Part shown: piece after piece, positions 38,473 through 47,780 of the stretch
Numbering within the stretch: position 1 is the stretch's first letter
Layout: every line of letters starts with the position of its first letter
NCBI RefSeq assembly: GCF_014905555.1
Contig: NZ_BNGS01000012.1
Location: 62,001 to 126,000, forward strand
From: Streptomyces sp. Y2F8-2
GTDB taxonomy: Bacteria > Actinomycetota > Actinomycetes > Streptomycetales > Streptomycetaceae
Direction: 5' to 3'
Length of the DNA stretch: 64,000 nucleotides
Program-made: the position numbers and the translations under genes
The notes under the pieces: generated by a model
Database searches by the model: none
Told to the model about the DNA's origin: nothing
The model's input: the letters and a program-made list of their open reading frames with translations, nothing else

Positions 38473-39834
38473 TCAGCTCTTCGCGAGCAGCGTCCTGCTC
38501 TTGTCCCGCATGTCCGTGAACACGGAGTCGTCCTTCTGACCGGCGAAGTACGCCTCGAACAACGGCTCCAGCGCGTCCTGCAGGGCGGCGCCGTTGCCGT
38601 AGACCGGGGAGGGGTAGAGGACCTTGTTCTTCAGCATGTCGGTGAAGACGGACAGGTCCACACCCTTGGCGGCCAGCGCCTTGGCCGAGGAGTCCATGGC
38701 GGCCGGGATCGACGGGAAGAATGTACCCGTCTGCGAAGCCTTGGACTGGCACGACTCGGAGCCCATGTAGGAAACCCACTGCCAGGCCAGGTCCGGGTTC
38801 TTGGTGCCGGCCCAGATGTTGTTGCCGTTGGAGTTGCTGAGCACGGCCCTCGTCCGGCCGTCGGGGCCGTAGGGAGTGGGGGCGATGCCGACCTTCAGGT
38901 TCGGGATCTTCACGAAGGTCGCGGCCTCCCAGGAGCCGGCGCTCTCCATGGCGACCTTGCCGGACGCCAGCAGGTCCACGTCGCTGACGCTGTTGGCGAA
39001 GTCACCGATCTTCGGTGCGTAGCCCTTGTTCGTCAGCGTGCGGATCCAGTCCATGGTCTTCACGAACCGCGGGTCGGTGTAGTTGAACACCGTCGGCCAG
39101 GTGGGCTTGTCGCCCAGGCGCCAGCCCGTGGTGTCCACCAGCGGGCTCCAGGTGGTCTGGCCGATGAAGTCCTTGGCTGCGACCTGTCCGTAGCCGTACG
39201 TCTTGACGTGCGCCTTGTCGAAGCCCGGCTGGTCGCCGCGGCGTCCCTTGGCGTCGATCGTCATGTGGGCGATCATCTTGCCCAGCGTGCCTCCGTCGTC
39301 GGGGTTCCAGGTCAGCGAGTCGACGTCCTTCTTGCTGTACCCGGCCTTGGCCAGCGCGTCCGCGCTGTAGTAGATGCCGGTCGCCGCCCAGTCCAGCGGC
39401 AACGCGTACTGCTTGCCGTCGGTGAACTTCCAGGCCTCCACGCCGACCGAGAAGCGGGACAGGTCGAACTTGTCCTTGGCGATGAAGTCGTCCAACGGCA
39501 TCAGCTGGTGCTGGGACGCGTACGCCTGGAAGAACTGGACGCTGTTCTGGAAGGCGTCGGGCGCGCTGCCGGCCACGAACCCGGCGGTCAGCTTGGTGAA
39601 GTAGTCCGCCACGTTGTACTGGCTGATCTTCACTGTGACACCGGGATGGGCCTTCTCGAAGTCCGTGGCGCACACCTGGTACGCGGCGGCCTGCTTGTCG
39701 TCCCAGGTCCACCAGTTGACGGTTTGGGAACCGCCGCCGGCGGAGGAGCCGGAGGAGCAGGCGGAGACCACTGCGGCGAGGGTGACCGTGGCGCCGAGCG
39801 CGACGGCCTTGTGCAGTCGCAGCACTTTTCTCAT
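38473..39834 (-). CDS. sugar ABC transporter substrate-binding lipoprotein
   Basis: A 453-residue extracellular family 1 binding protein. Lipobox VVSAC with the lipid-anchored Cys26, followed by a Ser/Gly-rich linker and a family-typical start QTVNWWTWDDKQAAAYQVC. Binds an oligosaccharide outside the cell for the two permeases encoded upstream. It is unusual that the binding protein comes after both permeases. No ATP-binding gene is present; in Streptomyces such systems commonly share the MsiK ATPase. Start ATG 39834. Confidence 0.93.
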   Translation of the reverse strand: MRKVLRLHKAVALGATVTLAAVVSACSSGSSAGGGSQTVNWWTWDDKQAAAYQVCATDFEKAHPGVTVKISQYNVADYFTKLTAGFVAGSAPDAFQNSVQFFQAYASQHQLMPLDDFIAKDKFDLSRFSVGVEAWKFTDGKQYALPLDWAATGIYYSADALAKAGYSKKDVDSLTWNPDDGGTLGKMIAHMTIDAKGRRGDQPGFDKAHVKTYGYGQVAAKDFIGQTTWSPLVDTTGWRLGDKPTWPTVFNYTDPRFVKTMDWIRTLTNKGYAPKIGDFANSVSDVDLLASGKVAMESAGSWEAATFVKIPNLKVGIAPTPYGPDGRTRAVLSNSNGNNIWAGTKNPDLAWQWVSYMGSESCQSKASQTGTFFPSIPAAMDSSAKALAAKGVDLSVFTDMLKNKVLYPSPVYGNGAALQDALEPLFEAYFAGQKDDSVFTDMRDKSRTLLAKS

Positions 39835-39849
39835 CGTTCCTTCTTTCCT

Positions 39850-40866
39850 TCAGGACGCAGGGGCGGGGGACGGCACCCCTGGCGGACGGGACGACGTCTT
39901 CAGGAGCGCGCCGAACGCGCTCAGTGCGGTGGCCAGGTCCTCGGGACCGCCGGCGTCATGGCCGTTGAACTCCCACAGCCGCAAGCGCTTGGGCCCGGCG
40001 TAGGCGTGGTACGCGGCGATCGCCGTGACCGGCGGGCACACCTCGTCGCGCAGCCCGGCGGAGAACCAGGCGGGGGCGGTGGCCCGGCGGGCGAAGGCGA
40101 GCCCGTCGAAGTAGCCGAGCGTCTCGAAGGTCTGCTCCACCAGGTTCCGGCGGGCGGCCAGATAGCCGACGATCTCGGCGTAGGGATCCGCGTCGGTGAG
40201 CCGGGTGGCCTGCCGGATGTCGCACAGGAACGGCGCCTGGACGTGCGCGGCCGCGAGGCCGGGTACGAGTCCGGCGACCGCGAGTGCGATTCCGCCGCCC
40301 TGGCTGGGGCCGACGACGGCGACCTTGGCCGGGTCCACCAGATCGGCGCGGCCCCGCAGCGCCTCCACGGCGCGGACGGCATCGGTGAAGATGCGCCGGT
40401 AGACGTAGGTGGTCCGGTCCTCGATGCCGCGGGTGAGGAAACCGGGATACGCCGGGCCGCTGCCGACCGGGTCGGGCGTGCCGCCGCCGCCCGCCCAGGC
40501 GCCGCCCTGACCGCGCGCGTCCACCAGCAGATGGGCGTATCCGGCCGACGCCCACAGCAGGTCGTCGATGGGTGCGCCGCGCCCGCTGCCGTAGCCGTGG
40601 AACTGCACCACGGCGGGCAGGGGTCCGGACCGCCGCCGGGGCATGCGCAGCCAGCCGCGGACCGGATGCCCGTCGAAGCCCGGGAAGACGGCGTCGAAGA
40701 CGTCCACGGTCTCCAGACCGGTGGCCACCGGGGTCAGATCCAGCGTCGCCTCCTGCCGGGCACGTGCCTCGGCGAGGGTGTCCTTCCAGAAGACGTCGAA
40801 GTCGGCGGGCTCCCGGTACGCGCTGCGGTAGGAGAACAACTCGGGCAGATCCTGCTCGCTCAGCAC
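39850..40866 (-). CDS. CE7 acetylxylan esterase / cephalosporin-C deacetylase
   Basis: A 338-residue alpha/beta-hydrolase of carbohydrate esterase family 7. The nucleophile Ser is in GPSQGGGIA, the hallmark DARGQGGAWAG is present, and the catalytic His is in NGHDAGGP. These cytoplasmic enzymes remove acetyl groups from small acetylated oligosaccharides. The GTG start overlaps the GH95 stop by 7 nt, so the two are coupled. Placement in the locus indicates that the imported glycans are acetylated. Confidence 0.92.
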   Translation of the reverse strand: MLSEQDLPELFSYRSAYREPADFDVFWKDTLAEARARQEATLDLTPVATGLETVDVFDAVFPGFDGHPVRGWLRMPRRRSGPLPAVVQFHGYGSGRGAPIDDLLWASAGYAHLLVDARGQGGAWAGGGGTPDPVGSGPAYPGFLTRGIEDRTTYVYRRIFTDAVRAVEALRGRADLVDPAKVAVVGPSQGGGIALAVAGLVPGLAAAHVQAPFLCDIRQATRLTDADPYAEIVGYLAARRNLVEQTFETLGYFDGLAFARRATAPAWFSAGLRDEVCPPVTAIAAYHAYAGPKRLRLWEFNGHDAGGPEDLATALSAFGALLKTSSRPPGVPSPAPAS

Positions 40867-43277
40867 GGCACCGGCTCCCCTCGCGGGCGCAGATCCGCGT
40901 CGAAGGCGACCTGCGTCCTGGCCGGGACGCGCACGACGAGGCCACGGTCCCGGTGGCGGATCCGGACCGGCTCGGTGTCGTCGCCGGCGAGGCGACGCAC
41001 CGTGACCGAGGTGAGCGCGCCGCCGCTCCAGGCGAAGTCGACGGCGAGGCCGCCGCGGCAGCGCAGGTCCCTCGCCTCGCCCTCCGGCCACTCGGCGGGC
41101 AGGGCGGGCAGCAGGTGGAGGGTGCCGGTGTGGCTCTGCAGCACCATCTCGGTGAGGGCGGCCATGAAGCCGTAGTTGCCGTCGATCTGGAAGGGCGGAT
41201 GGGTGGAGAAGAGGTTGGGCAGCAGTCCGCCCCACCGGGATCCGTCGACCGGGGCGTCGGCGCCGGGGTCGCAGTCGAGCGGGCGGCTCGCCTGAAGCAG
41301 AAGGCCGCGTGCGGTGGCGGCGTCGCGCAGCCGGGCCCGCAGGGCGATCTTCCACGCCCAGGACCAGCCCATGGCGCCCGGGCCGCGGCGGTCCAGGGAC
41401 CTCAGCGCGGCCTCGGCCGGCCCGGGGGTGGTGTCGGGATCGATGAGGCCGAGCGGGTGCACGGCGGACAGATGGGAGAGGTGACGGTGGTGCGGGTCGG
41501 CCTCGGGCAGGTCCTCGGCCCACTCCTGGAGCCGGCCGTCGGCGGAGATCCGCGGCGGGCGCAGCCTGGGCAGCGCGGCGCGGATCTCGTCGGCCGACGG
41601 GGTGTCCAGGTCGAGGATGTCGGCCGCTTTCAGAACGCGTTCGAAGGTGGCCCGGGTCAACGCCATGTCCATCGCCGAGGAACGGGTCAGTGACCTGGGG
41701 GTGCCGTCGGCATCCAGGAACAGGTTCTCGGGAGAGGTCGAGGGGAGGGTGTCGAGGTGTCCGGCGCCGTCGTCGACCAGCCAGTCGAGCAGGAACTCGG
41801 CGCAGCCGCTGAGCAGCGGCCAGGCCCGCTCCCGCAGGAAGTCCAGGTCGCGGGTGAACTCGTAGTGGTCCCACAGGTGCTGGGACAGCCAGGCGCCGCC
41901 CATCGTCCAGATCGCCCACGAGGGGTTGCCGTGCCCCATGCCGACCGGCAGCGCCCAGCCCCAGGGGTCGCTGTTGTGGTGCGCCACCCAGCCTCGTGCG
42001 CCGTACAGCTGCCGCGCCACCTCGCTGCCCTGGGCGGCGATCCGGTCGAGCAGGTCGAACAGCGGCTCGTGGCAGGCGGCGAGTCCGGCGGCTTCCGCAC
42101 CCCAGTAGTTCATCTGCGTGTTGATGTTGAGGGTGTAGTTGGACGACCAGGCGGGGCGCAGGTCGGCGTTCCAGATGCCCTGGAGGTTGGCCGGGGGACC
42201 GGCGTGCGGGCGGGAGGCGGTGGCCAGCAGGTAGCGGCCGAGCTGGAACAGCACGGTGGCGGTGAGGCGTTCGTCGTCCCCGCTGAGGATGTCGCGCGCC
42301 ACGTCGTGGGTGCCGCCGCGCCGGCCGCCGATGCGCAGGGCGGTGCCGCCGAGGAGGCCGCGCAGATCGGCTTCGTGGGCCTCGAGCAGGTCCTCGGCGC
42401 CCTGGAAGGCGGCGTGCGCGGCCGTACGGGGCGCGGCCTCAAGGTGGGTGGCGCGGTCCGCCAAGGGCTGTCCGCGCCAGTGGCGGGCGGCGTTGGTGGA
42501 ACTGGCGAGGGTGACCAGGACGTGCGAGGCGCCCGCGACGAGCAGGCTGCCGTCCGCGACGGTCACTGCGCCGTCGGTGCTCAGGGCGAGGGCGAGCGCG
42601 CCGAAGGGGTCGTAGCCGTCGACGGGTCCGTCGGCATACCGCAGGGGTTCGGCGACATCGGGTTCGTGGGCGGGCGCCCCGTCCACCGGTATCTCCACGC
42701 CCAGGGTGAGCCCGCTGACGGTGGCCGATCGGTGCACCTCCCGCAGCGGGGTGGACAGTTCGACGCGCAGGTCCACGGTGCCGCCCGCCGCGTCCACCGT
42801 CGCGCACAGGGTGCCCGTCACGGCGTCGGCCCAGACCCGGCGGTGCACCGCCGTACCGTCGAGGTCGAAGCGTTCCTCGGCCACCGCGGTGTCGAGGTTG
42901 AGGGTCCGGCCGCCGTAGGCGGCCCGCTCGCCGCCGGAAACGGTCAGCCACAGGTCGGCGTAGGGCAGGTACTCCTGGCTGTACGGCCCCTCGAAGGTCA
43001 TCAGCAGCGCCTCGGCCCGGTCCTGGTCGCCGGAGCGGAGCGCGGCGCGGACCTCCTCGAGCCGCCGCGGTCCGGCGCCGGCCGCTCGGACCGCGGCGAG
43101 GGCGGTGGCCGGTCCGCCGGGGGTTCCGGACCACACGGTGGAGTCGTTGAGCTGGATCCGGGCCCGGTGGGCGCCGCCGAAGACCATCGCGCCGAGCCGG
43201 CCGTTGCCGACGGGCGCGGCCTCGGTCCACTCGGCCGCGGGCGCGGGCCATCGCAGCACCAGATCGGTGGAGTGCAT
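40860..43277 (-). CDS. GH95 alpha-L-fucosidase, cytoplasmic
   Basis: An 805-residue inverting exo-glycosidase of family GH95, mostly 1,2-alpha-L-fucosidases, some alpha-L-galactosidases. Family landmarks: N-terminal VGNGRLGAMVFGG and QLNDSTVWSG, and the catalytic-base Asn pair in TLNINTQMNYWGAE. The C terminus has FQIDGNYGFMAALTEM. No signal peptide, so it works on imported oligosaccharides. ATG 43277 was chosen; upstream ribosome-binding site is weak. It overlaps the CE7 esterase gene. Together with the fucose catabolic operon nearby it suggests fucosylated substrates. Confidence 0.93.
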   Translation of the reverse strand: MHSTDLVLRWPAPAAEWTEAAPVGNGRLGAMVFGGAHRARIQLNDSTVWSGTPGGPATALAAVRAAGAGPRRLEEVRAALRSGDQDRAEALLMTFEGPYSQEYLPYADLWLTVSGGERAAYGGRTLNLDTAVAEERFDLDGTAVHRRVWADAVTGTLCATVDAAGGTVDLRVELSTPLREVHRSATVSGLTLGVEIPVDGAPAHEPDVAEPLRYADGPVDGYDPFGALALALSTDGAVTVADGSLLVAGASHVLVTLASSTNAARHWRGQPLADRATHLEAAPRTAAHAAFQGAEDLLEAHEADLRGLLGGTALRIGGRRGGTHDVARDILSGDDERLTATVLFQLGRYLLATASRPHAGPPANLQGIWNADLRPAWSSNYTLNINTQMNYWGAEAAGLAACHEPLFDLLDRIAAQGSEVARQLYGARGWVAHHNSDPWGWALPVGMGHGNPSWAIWTMGGAWLSQHLWDHYEFTRDLDFLRERAWPLLSGCAEFLLDWLVDDGAGHLDTLPSTSPENLFLDADGTPRSLTRSSAMDMALTRATFERVLKAADILDLDTPSADEIRAALPRLRPPRISADGRLQEWAEDLPEADPHHRHLSHLSAVHPLGLIDPDTTPGPAEAALRSLDRRGPGAMGWSWAWKIALRARLRDAATARGLLLQASRPLDCDPGADAPVDGSRWGGLLPNLFSTHPPFQIDGNYGFMAALTEMVLQSHTGTLHLLPALPAEWPEGEARDLRCRGGLAVDFAWSGGALTSVTVRRLAGDDTEPVRIRHRDRGLVVRVPARTQVAFDADLRPRGEPVPC

Positions 43278-43309
43278 GGCTGTGTCGTCCAATCGAGGTG
43301 GGGAGCCGG

Positions 43310-44245
43310 TCATTTCAGGCCGGAGAAGCCGATGGAGTTGACGACGCGCTTGCCGAAGGCGATGAAGAGCAGCAGCATCGGCAGCGCCGCGATGAGCGCG
43401 GCGGCCATCAGTCCCGCCCAGTCCGGTGCGGCCTGCGGCGAGGACTGCTTGAAGACCCCCAGCGCGAGGGTCAGCGGCTGCACGTTCTGCCCGTTGGTGA
43501 TCAGCAGCGGCCAGAAGTAGTCGTTCCAGGCGTTGACGAACATCAGCAGCGACACGGTGGCGAGCGGTGCGGACGACATCGGCAGGATGATCCGCAGGAA
43601 GATCCGCAGCGGTCCGGCGCCGTCGATGATGGCGGCCTCCTCGACCTCGCTGCTCAGCCCCAGCATGAACTGCCGCAGGAAGAACAGCGTGAACGCCTGG
43701 AAGAGGCCACCGGGCAGGATCAGCCCGGCGAAGGTGTTGGTGAGGCCGAGGTCCTTCACCAGGACGAAGTTGGGCAGCAGCGTGAACACCCCGGGGACCA
43801 TCAGGGCGCTGATCAGGACGTTGAACACCAGGTCGCGGCCGCGCCAGTGCAGTCGGGAGAAGGCGTAGGCGGCGCACGCGGAGAACAGCACGATCAGCGC
43901 CGTCTGCACGGACGCGTAGATCAGCGAGTTGCGCAGGTACAGCGCGATGTCGAGGGAGGCTCCGGAGCCGCCCTGGGCCTGCGCCTCGGCGGTGGAGGCG
44001 ATGCCGAGGGCCCGCTCGAACGCGCCCCAGGTGAAGCCGACCGGCAACGGCGAGGAGGGGTTGGTGGCCAGCTTGTAGTTGTTCGACAGGGCGGTGCGCA
44101 GGATCCAGTAGAACGGGAAGAGGGTGGCCACGACGATGATGCCGAGGTAGATCCAGGCCGCGATCCTGCCGGGTGAGAACCTGCGGGTGTCCTGGCGGGG
44201 CCGGCGCGGGACGGCCGTCCGGCCGGGTGCGAGGGTGACAGCCAC
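43310..44245 (-). CDS. sugar ABC transporter permease, MalG type
   Basis: A 311-residue inner-membrane permease with six helices. The ABC-contact loop EAAIIDGAGPLRIFLRIILP is intact. Short basic N terminus, first helix GRIAAWIYLGIIVVATLFPF. GTG 44245 follows AAGGAGG, 11 nt after the stop of the partner permease. Forms a heterodimer with the MalF-type partner and imports oligosaccharides bound by the downstream lipoprotein. Confidence 0.94.
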   Translation of the reverse strand: MAVTLAPGRTAVPRRPRQDTRRFSPGRIAAWIYLGIIVVATLFPFYWILRTALSNNYKLATNPSSPLPVGFTWGAFERALGIASTAEAQAQGGSGASLDIALYLRNSLIYASVQTALIVLFSACAAYAFSRLHWRGRDLVFNVLISALMVPGVFTLLPNFVLVKDLGLTNTFAGLILPGGLFQAFTLFFLRQFMLGLSSEVEEAAIIDGAGPLRIFLRIILPMSSAPLATVSLLMFVNAWNDYFWPLLITNGQNVQPLTLALGVFKQSSPQAAPDWAGLMAAALIAALPMLLLFIAFGKRVVNSIGFSGLK

Positions 44246-44256
44246 GTCGGCCTCCT

Positions 44257-45264
44257 TCAGTTCAGGTCGGACTCGCCCGCGCGGGCGAGCCGCAGCTGGG
44301 TGAAGGTGACCGTGATGAGCAGGGCGAACAGGGCCAGTGACAGGGTGGCGGCGTAGCCGAAGTCGAACTGCCGGAAGGCCTTGTCGAAGATGTACATCTG
44401 AAGCACGTTCGAGGCGTTCGCCGGGCCGCCCCTGGTGGTGACCTGGACGATGTCGAACACCTGGAAGGAGTTGATCACGGTCAGGACGACCACCATGACG
44501 AGGATCGGTCGCAGCAGGGGCACCGTCAGCCGGCGGAACATCTGCACCTCGCTCGCGCCGTCGACCCGGCCCGCCTCGTAGATGGTCGGCGGGATGGTCT
44601 GCAGACCGGCGAAGATCAGCAGGGCGTAGTAGCCCATCCACTTCCAGACGCTGATCGCGGCGAGTGAGGGGATCGCCCATCCCCCGCTGCCGAAGAAGAG
44701 GATCGAGTGGCCGGTCAGGTGCCTGAGCACGATGTTGACGACGCCGAGTTGCGGGTCGAGCATCCACTGCCAGACCAGGGCGGCGATGACGTTGGAGATC
44801 AGGAAGGGCAGCAGGATCACGCCGCGCAGGACGGACGACCGGGCCACCCGGTGCAGCACCACCGCCGTCACCAGGGAGATCAAGGTGCCGAAGCACACGG
44901 ACAGGACGACGAAGTAGACGGTGACGAGCAGGGAGTGCCAGAAGACGTCGTCACCGGACATCTCCCGGAAGTTGGCCAGTCCCACCCAGTGCGGCGGGGT
45001 GAGGACGTGGAAGTCGGTGAAGCTGAGGTAGATGCCGCGCAGGGTCGGATAGGCGAAGAAGACCGCGAAGCCGGCCACGGCGGGGAGGATCAGCAGCAGG
45101 GCGGCCGGCAGGTCCCGGCGGCGGGCCGCCGCCGACCTGGTCGGGGTGTGGCGGCCCGGCTTGCGGACCGTGCGGGGCCTGCCCGGTCGGGTGGCCGTGG
45201 TGGCCACCGCGGCGGACGGCGGTGGGACCGGCGTCGTGGGGTTGCCCTGTGACGTGACCACCAC
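44257..45264 (-). CDS. sugar ABC transporter permease, MalF type
   Basis: A 335-residue permease. An N-terminal arginine-rich cytoplasmic tail (about 55 residues) precedes six transmembrane helices. The coupling loop EAGRVDGASEVQMFRRLTVP is conserved. The first helix has PAALLLILPAVAGFAVFFAY. GTG start at 45264. It follows the GH27 gene by 77 nt in the same direction, so the transporter is probably read through from the GH27 promoter. Confidence 0.94.
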   Translation of the reverse strand: MVVTSQGNPTTPVPPPSAAVATTATRPGRPRTVRKPGRHTPTRSAAARRRDLPAALLLILPAVAGFAVFFAYPTLRGIYLSFTDFHVLTPPHWVGLANFREMSGDDVFWHSLLVTVYFVVLSVCFGTLISLVTAVVLHRVARSSVLRGVILLPFLISNVIAALVWQWMLDPQLGVVNIVLRHLTGHSILFFGSGGWAIPSLAAISVWKWMGYYALLIFAGLQTIPPTIYEAGRVDGASEVQMFRRLTVPLLRPILVMVVVLTVINSFQVFDIVQVTTRGGPANASNVLQMYIFDKAFRQFDFGYAATLSLALFALLITVTFTQLRLARAGESDLN

Positions 45265-45341
45265 GGCACTCTCCTTACGTGTTCGGGCGGGTGGATCGCC
45301 GACGGACGGAGGACGGGGATCAGACGGTGATCAGGACACGA

Positions 45342-47414
45342 TCAGAGGGTGATCCGGTCCAGGTCGGACACGTAGTCCGAGGGGTTGCCGAAGCTGATCG
45401 TGTTCGTGCCCGCCTTGAGCTGAACCGGCACGGTGATCGACTGCGGGTGGCCCCAGTTGTTGTCGTTGGTACCGGGCAGCGGCAGCTGGAAGGACGTCCC
45501 GCCGGCGGTGACGACGACCGTGCGGCCGGAGGAGCCGTCGGTGTAGTCGAGCTTCATCAGGTACGTGCCGTCCTTGGGCGCGGTCACATCGGTGATGGCG
45601 ACCGATCCGCTGTAGCCGAGGTTGCCGACCTTCTTGCCTCCGGAGCACGCGGAACAGTCCGCGACGCTCGCGTTGCCGCTGAGGGTGTTGCCCGGTGCCT
45701 CGGCCTCGTACGAGACCGGTCCGCCGGCCGCCGGCGTGGTGACGGCCACGGCCTTGCTCGGTGCGGAGACGCGGCCCCTGGCGTCGTGGGCGACCACGGT
45801 GAAGGAGTAGCCGGTGGCCGCGCTCAGACCGCTCACGGTGGCGGAGGTGCCGGTGACGGTGGCGGCCTTCGTCCCGTTCGCGTAGACGTCGTAACCCGTC
45901 GTGGCGGTACCGGAGTTCACCGCGTCCCAGGCGAGCGAGACGCTGGTGGCGGTGGACGCGGTGCCGTGCACGGCGAGCGGGACGCCGGGGTGGGTGCCGG
46001 TGCTGCTCGGGGTCAGACGCAGCAGACGTGAGCCGTGCGGCGGCAGGTCGGCGGTGAAGGAACCGCCGACCGAACCCAGGTTCTTGTGGCTCCACAGGTC
46101 GCGGACCGCGGCCTTGCCGCTGATGCCCAGGTCGCTCCAGTTCGCGGTCACGTCCGCATAGCCGCTGCCGAGGTTGAACAGCGCCACGGTGTAACTGCCG
46201 TCCGGGTTGCGGGCGTACCAGACCTGCTGGGGCGTGTCCTGGCTGACCGGCTTGGCCGGGTGGCCCGCCTGGTCGACCGCGATGACCTCGTCGTTGGTGA
46301 GCAGCTTCAGACCGTAGGAGTCGAGCTTGGTGAGGTCGTCACCGATGTACAGCGGCGCGGACTCGATGGCCCACAGCGTCATGTAGCTCTGCCGCTCGAC
46401 ATCGTTGATGCCGTCCATGGCGCCGACGCCCACGTCGAGGGAGTCGAGGTTGTTCCAGTGGCCCGGACCGGCGTCGGGTATCCACTGGACGACGTCGTTC
46501 CAGCGCTGCTTGACCGAGTTGTTCCAGGTCACCAGCGTGTCGCAGTAGCACTCGACGTCCGTGTCGACCCGCCACCCGTTGGAGTTGGCCTTCCACACGT
46601 CGGCCTGGTTGTGGCTGAGTGACCAGGACAGGACGAACTGGATGGGGCGGCCGGTGTTCTGCAGCGCGGTGTGCCACGCCTGGATGTCGGGGACGTTGTC
46701 GTGCGCGTCGTCGCCCTGGAAGGAACCGGGGCCGACTCCGTCGATCTTGAGGAAGTCCACGCCCCAGCCGGCCAGTTCGTCGGCGACGGACTGGATGTAC
46801 TGGGTGGTGCAGGGGCTGGCGAAGTTCAGCTGGTAGGAGACGTTGTCCCAGCCGCTGGTCTTGCGCAGGTCCGGGTAGACGATGTCCTTGGTGGTGCAGC
46901 CGGGCGCGTTGTGGATCGGCGTCCTGCCGTCGTTGTAGTAGTCCATGTAGAGGCCGACCGCGAGGTAGAGACCGAACTTCAGCCCCTTGCGGTGCAGGTA
47001 GTCCCCGACGTACTTCATGCCGTGCGGGAACTTCTTCAGGTCGGCGGTCGGGCGGGCGTAGTCGTCCGCGACGTTCTTGCCGTTGTCGACGTTCCAGCCG
47101 GCGTCCACGTTGACGTACTCGTAGCCGTGGGACTTCAGCTTCGAGGCCAGGACGTCGGCCTGCTGAAGCACATGGGACTCGGTGAGCCACTTCTCCCCGC
47201 CGTAGCCGGGGAAGTTGGTGGATTCGAGGCTCCAAGTGCTGTAGCCCATGTACGGCTTGGCGGCCACGGCCGAGGCGGTCGTCGTTTCGGAGGCCTGGGT
47301 GCCGGAAGAACCTGACGGGGTGGTGGCCCACGCGGTGGGCGCGGCGAGGGCCACCGCGAGCGCGGTGGCACAGGTGAGTGTTCTGAGGCGTACGGGTCGA
47401 GCTGGACGAGCCAT
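45342..47414 (-). CDS. secreted GH27 alpha-galactosidase with FnIII and CBM35-like domains
   Basis: A 690-residue extracellular alpha-galactosidase. Signal peptide cleaved after TAWA; catalytic barrel with YEYVNVDAGWN, catalytic Asp in GVDFLKIDGVG and the second acid in WRVDTDVECY. After about residue 450 comes a beta-sandwich with LPPHGSRLLRLTP, then FnIII (HGTASTATSVSLAWDAVNSG) and a C-terminal carbohydrate-binding module like CBM35/CBM6 (VSYEAEAPGNTLSG, GGKKVGNLGYSG). ATG 47414 has GGAG 8 nt upstream. It is the first gene of the glycan operon and cuts galactose outside the cell. Confidence 0.94.
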   Translation of the reverse strand: MARPARPVRLRTLTCATALAVALAAPTAWATTPSGSSGTQASETTTASAVAAKPYMGYSTWSLESTNFPGYGGEKWLTESHVLQQADVLASKLKSHGYEYVNVDAGWNVDNGKNVADDYARPTADLKKFPHGMKYVGDYLHRKGLKFGLYLAVGLYMDYYNDGRTPIHNAPGCTTKDIVYPDLRKTSGWDNVSYQLNFASPCTTQYIQSVADELAGWGVDFLKIDGVGPGSFQGDDAHDNVPDIQAWHTALQNTGRPIQFVLSWSLSHNQADVWKANSNGWRVDTDVECYCDTLVTWNNSVKQRWNDVVQWIPDAGPGHWNNLDSLDVGVGAMDGINDVERQSYMTLWAIESAPLYIGDDLTKLDSYGLKLLTNDEVIAVDQAGHPAKPVSQDTPQQVWYARNPDGSYTVALFNLGSGYADVTANWSDLGISGKAAVRDLWSHKNLGSVGGSFTADLPPHGSRLLRLTPSSTGTHPGVPLAVHGTASTATSVSLAWDAVNSGTATTGYDVYANGTKAATVTGTSATVSGLSAATGYSFTVVAHDARGRVSAPSKAVAVTTPAAGGPVSYEAEAPGNTLSGNASVADCSACSGGKKVGNLGYSGSVAITDVTAPKDGTYLMKLDYTDGSSGRTVVVTAGGTSFQLPLPGTNDNNWGHPQSITVPVQLKAGTNTISFGNPSDYVSDLDRITL

Positions 47415-47604
47415 GGATGTACTCCATCTCGGCGCGAGCGCAAGCGGTCTTCCGCCTGAGGATCGAGGGTGGTGGGAGCTCCCTCGGTGGTGGTCGTCCC
47501 GGAGCGCCACCGAGGGGAGAACAACTGAGGACCAGCGGGGAATGTGTGGCCACGCCCCTCCCCGGCGCGGATCCGTCCCGGCCGCTCCGACGAGGAGTGC
47601 GGCG

Positions 47605-47634
47605 AATGTAGCCACGGTTTCCTTCCAGCGTCAA
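47605..47634 (-). promoter_or_regulatory. promoter of the GH27-ABC-GH95-CE7-GH36 operon
   Basis: On the minus strand TTGACG (47629-47634) and TACATT (47605-47610) are spaced by 18 nt, close to the housekeeping consensus. The spacer contains GGAAGGAAA, the complement of the TTTCCTTCC half-site, suitable for repression by the ROK protein. Confidence 0.7.
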
Positions 47635-47653
47635 CATAGTTGCCTCATAGAAA

Positions 47654-47668
47654 TCCGATGTCATCGGA
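47654..47668. promoter_or_regulatory. 15-bp palindrome upstream of the GH27 promoter
   Basis: TCCGATGTCATCGGA, perfect arms of 7 with a single central base, lies 19 nt upstream of the GH27 -35 box and 112 nt upstream of the ROK start. The position fits an operator for a dimeric regulator. Confidence 0.6.
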
Positions 47669-47744
47669 AGGAAGTCCGAGGCCGCTGTGCCCCGTTGCAC
47701 CTCAGGTAGGCGTAGAGGGTGCACAGGCGGGATGAGCAGGCCCG

Positions 47745-47774
47745 TTGATTTAGTTTCCTTGGGAAAGGTATGGT
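47745..47774 (+). promoter_or_regulatory. ROK-gene promoter with overlapping TTTCCTTGGGAAA palindrome, leaderless
   Basis: TTGATT (47745-47750), 18 nt, TATGGT (47769-47774) place the transcript start near 47781, the ROK ATG itself. The spacer holds TTTCCTTGGGAAA (47754-47766), a palindrome with arms of 5 and a 3-nt centre. This suggests autorepression of a leaderless mRNA. Confidence 0.6.
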
Positions 47775-47780
47775 CGCTCC

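Larger units (their letters stand above)
47415..47780. other. 366-nt divergent regulatory region, GH27 operon / ROK gene
   Basis: Contains the GH27 promoter, the ROK promoter and two palindromic candidate operators, listed separately. The half-site TTTCCTT occurs at 47618-47624 (in the GH27 promoter spacer) and at 47754-47760 (in the ROK promoter). No further gene seen. Confidence 0.6.

Noticed and set aside
38005..41175. Long plus-strand frame opposite the GH36, binding-protein and CE7 genes
   Set aside because: Antisense shadow; product lacks any recognisable motif, while the minus strand encodes three clear families.
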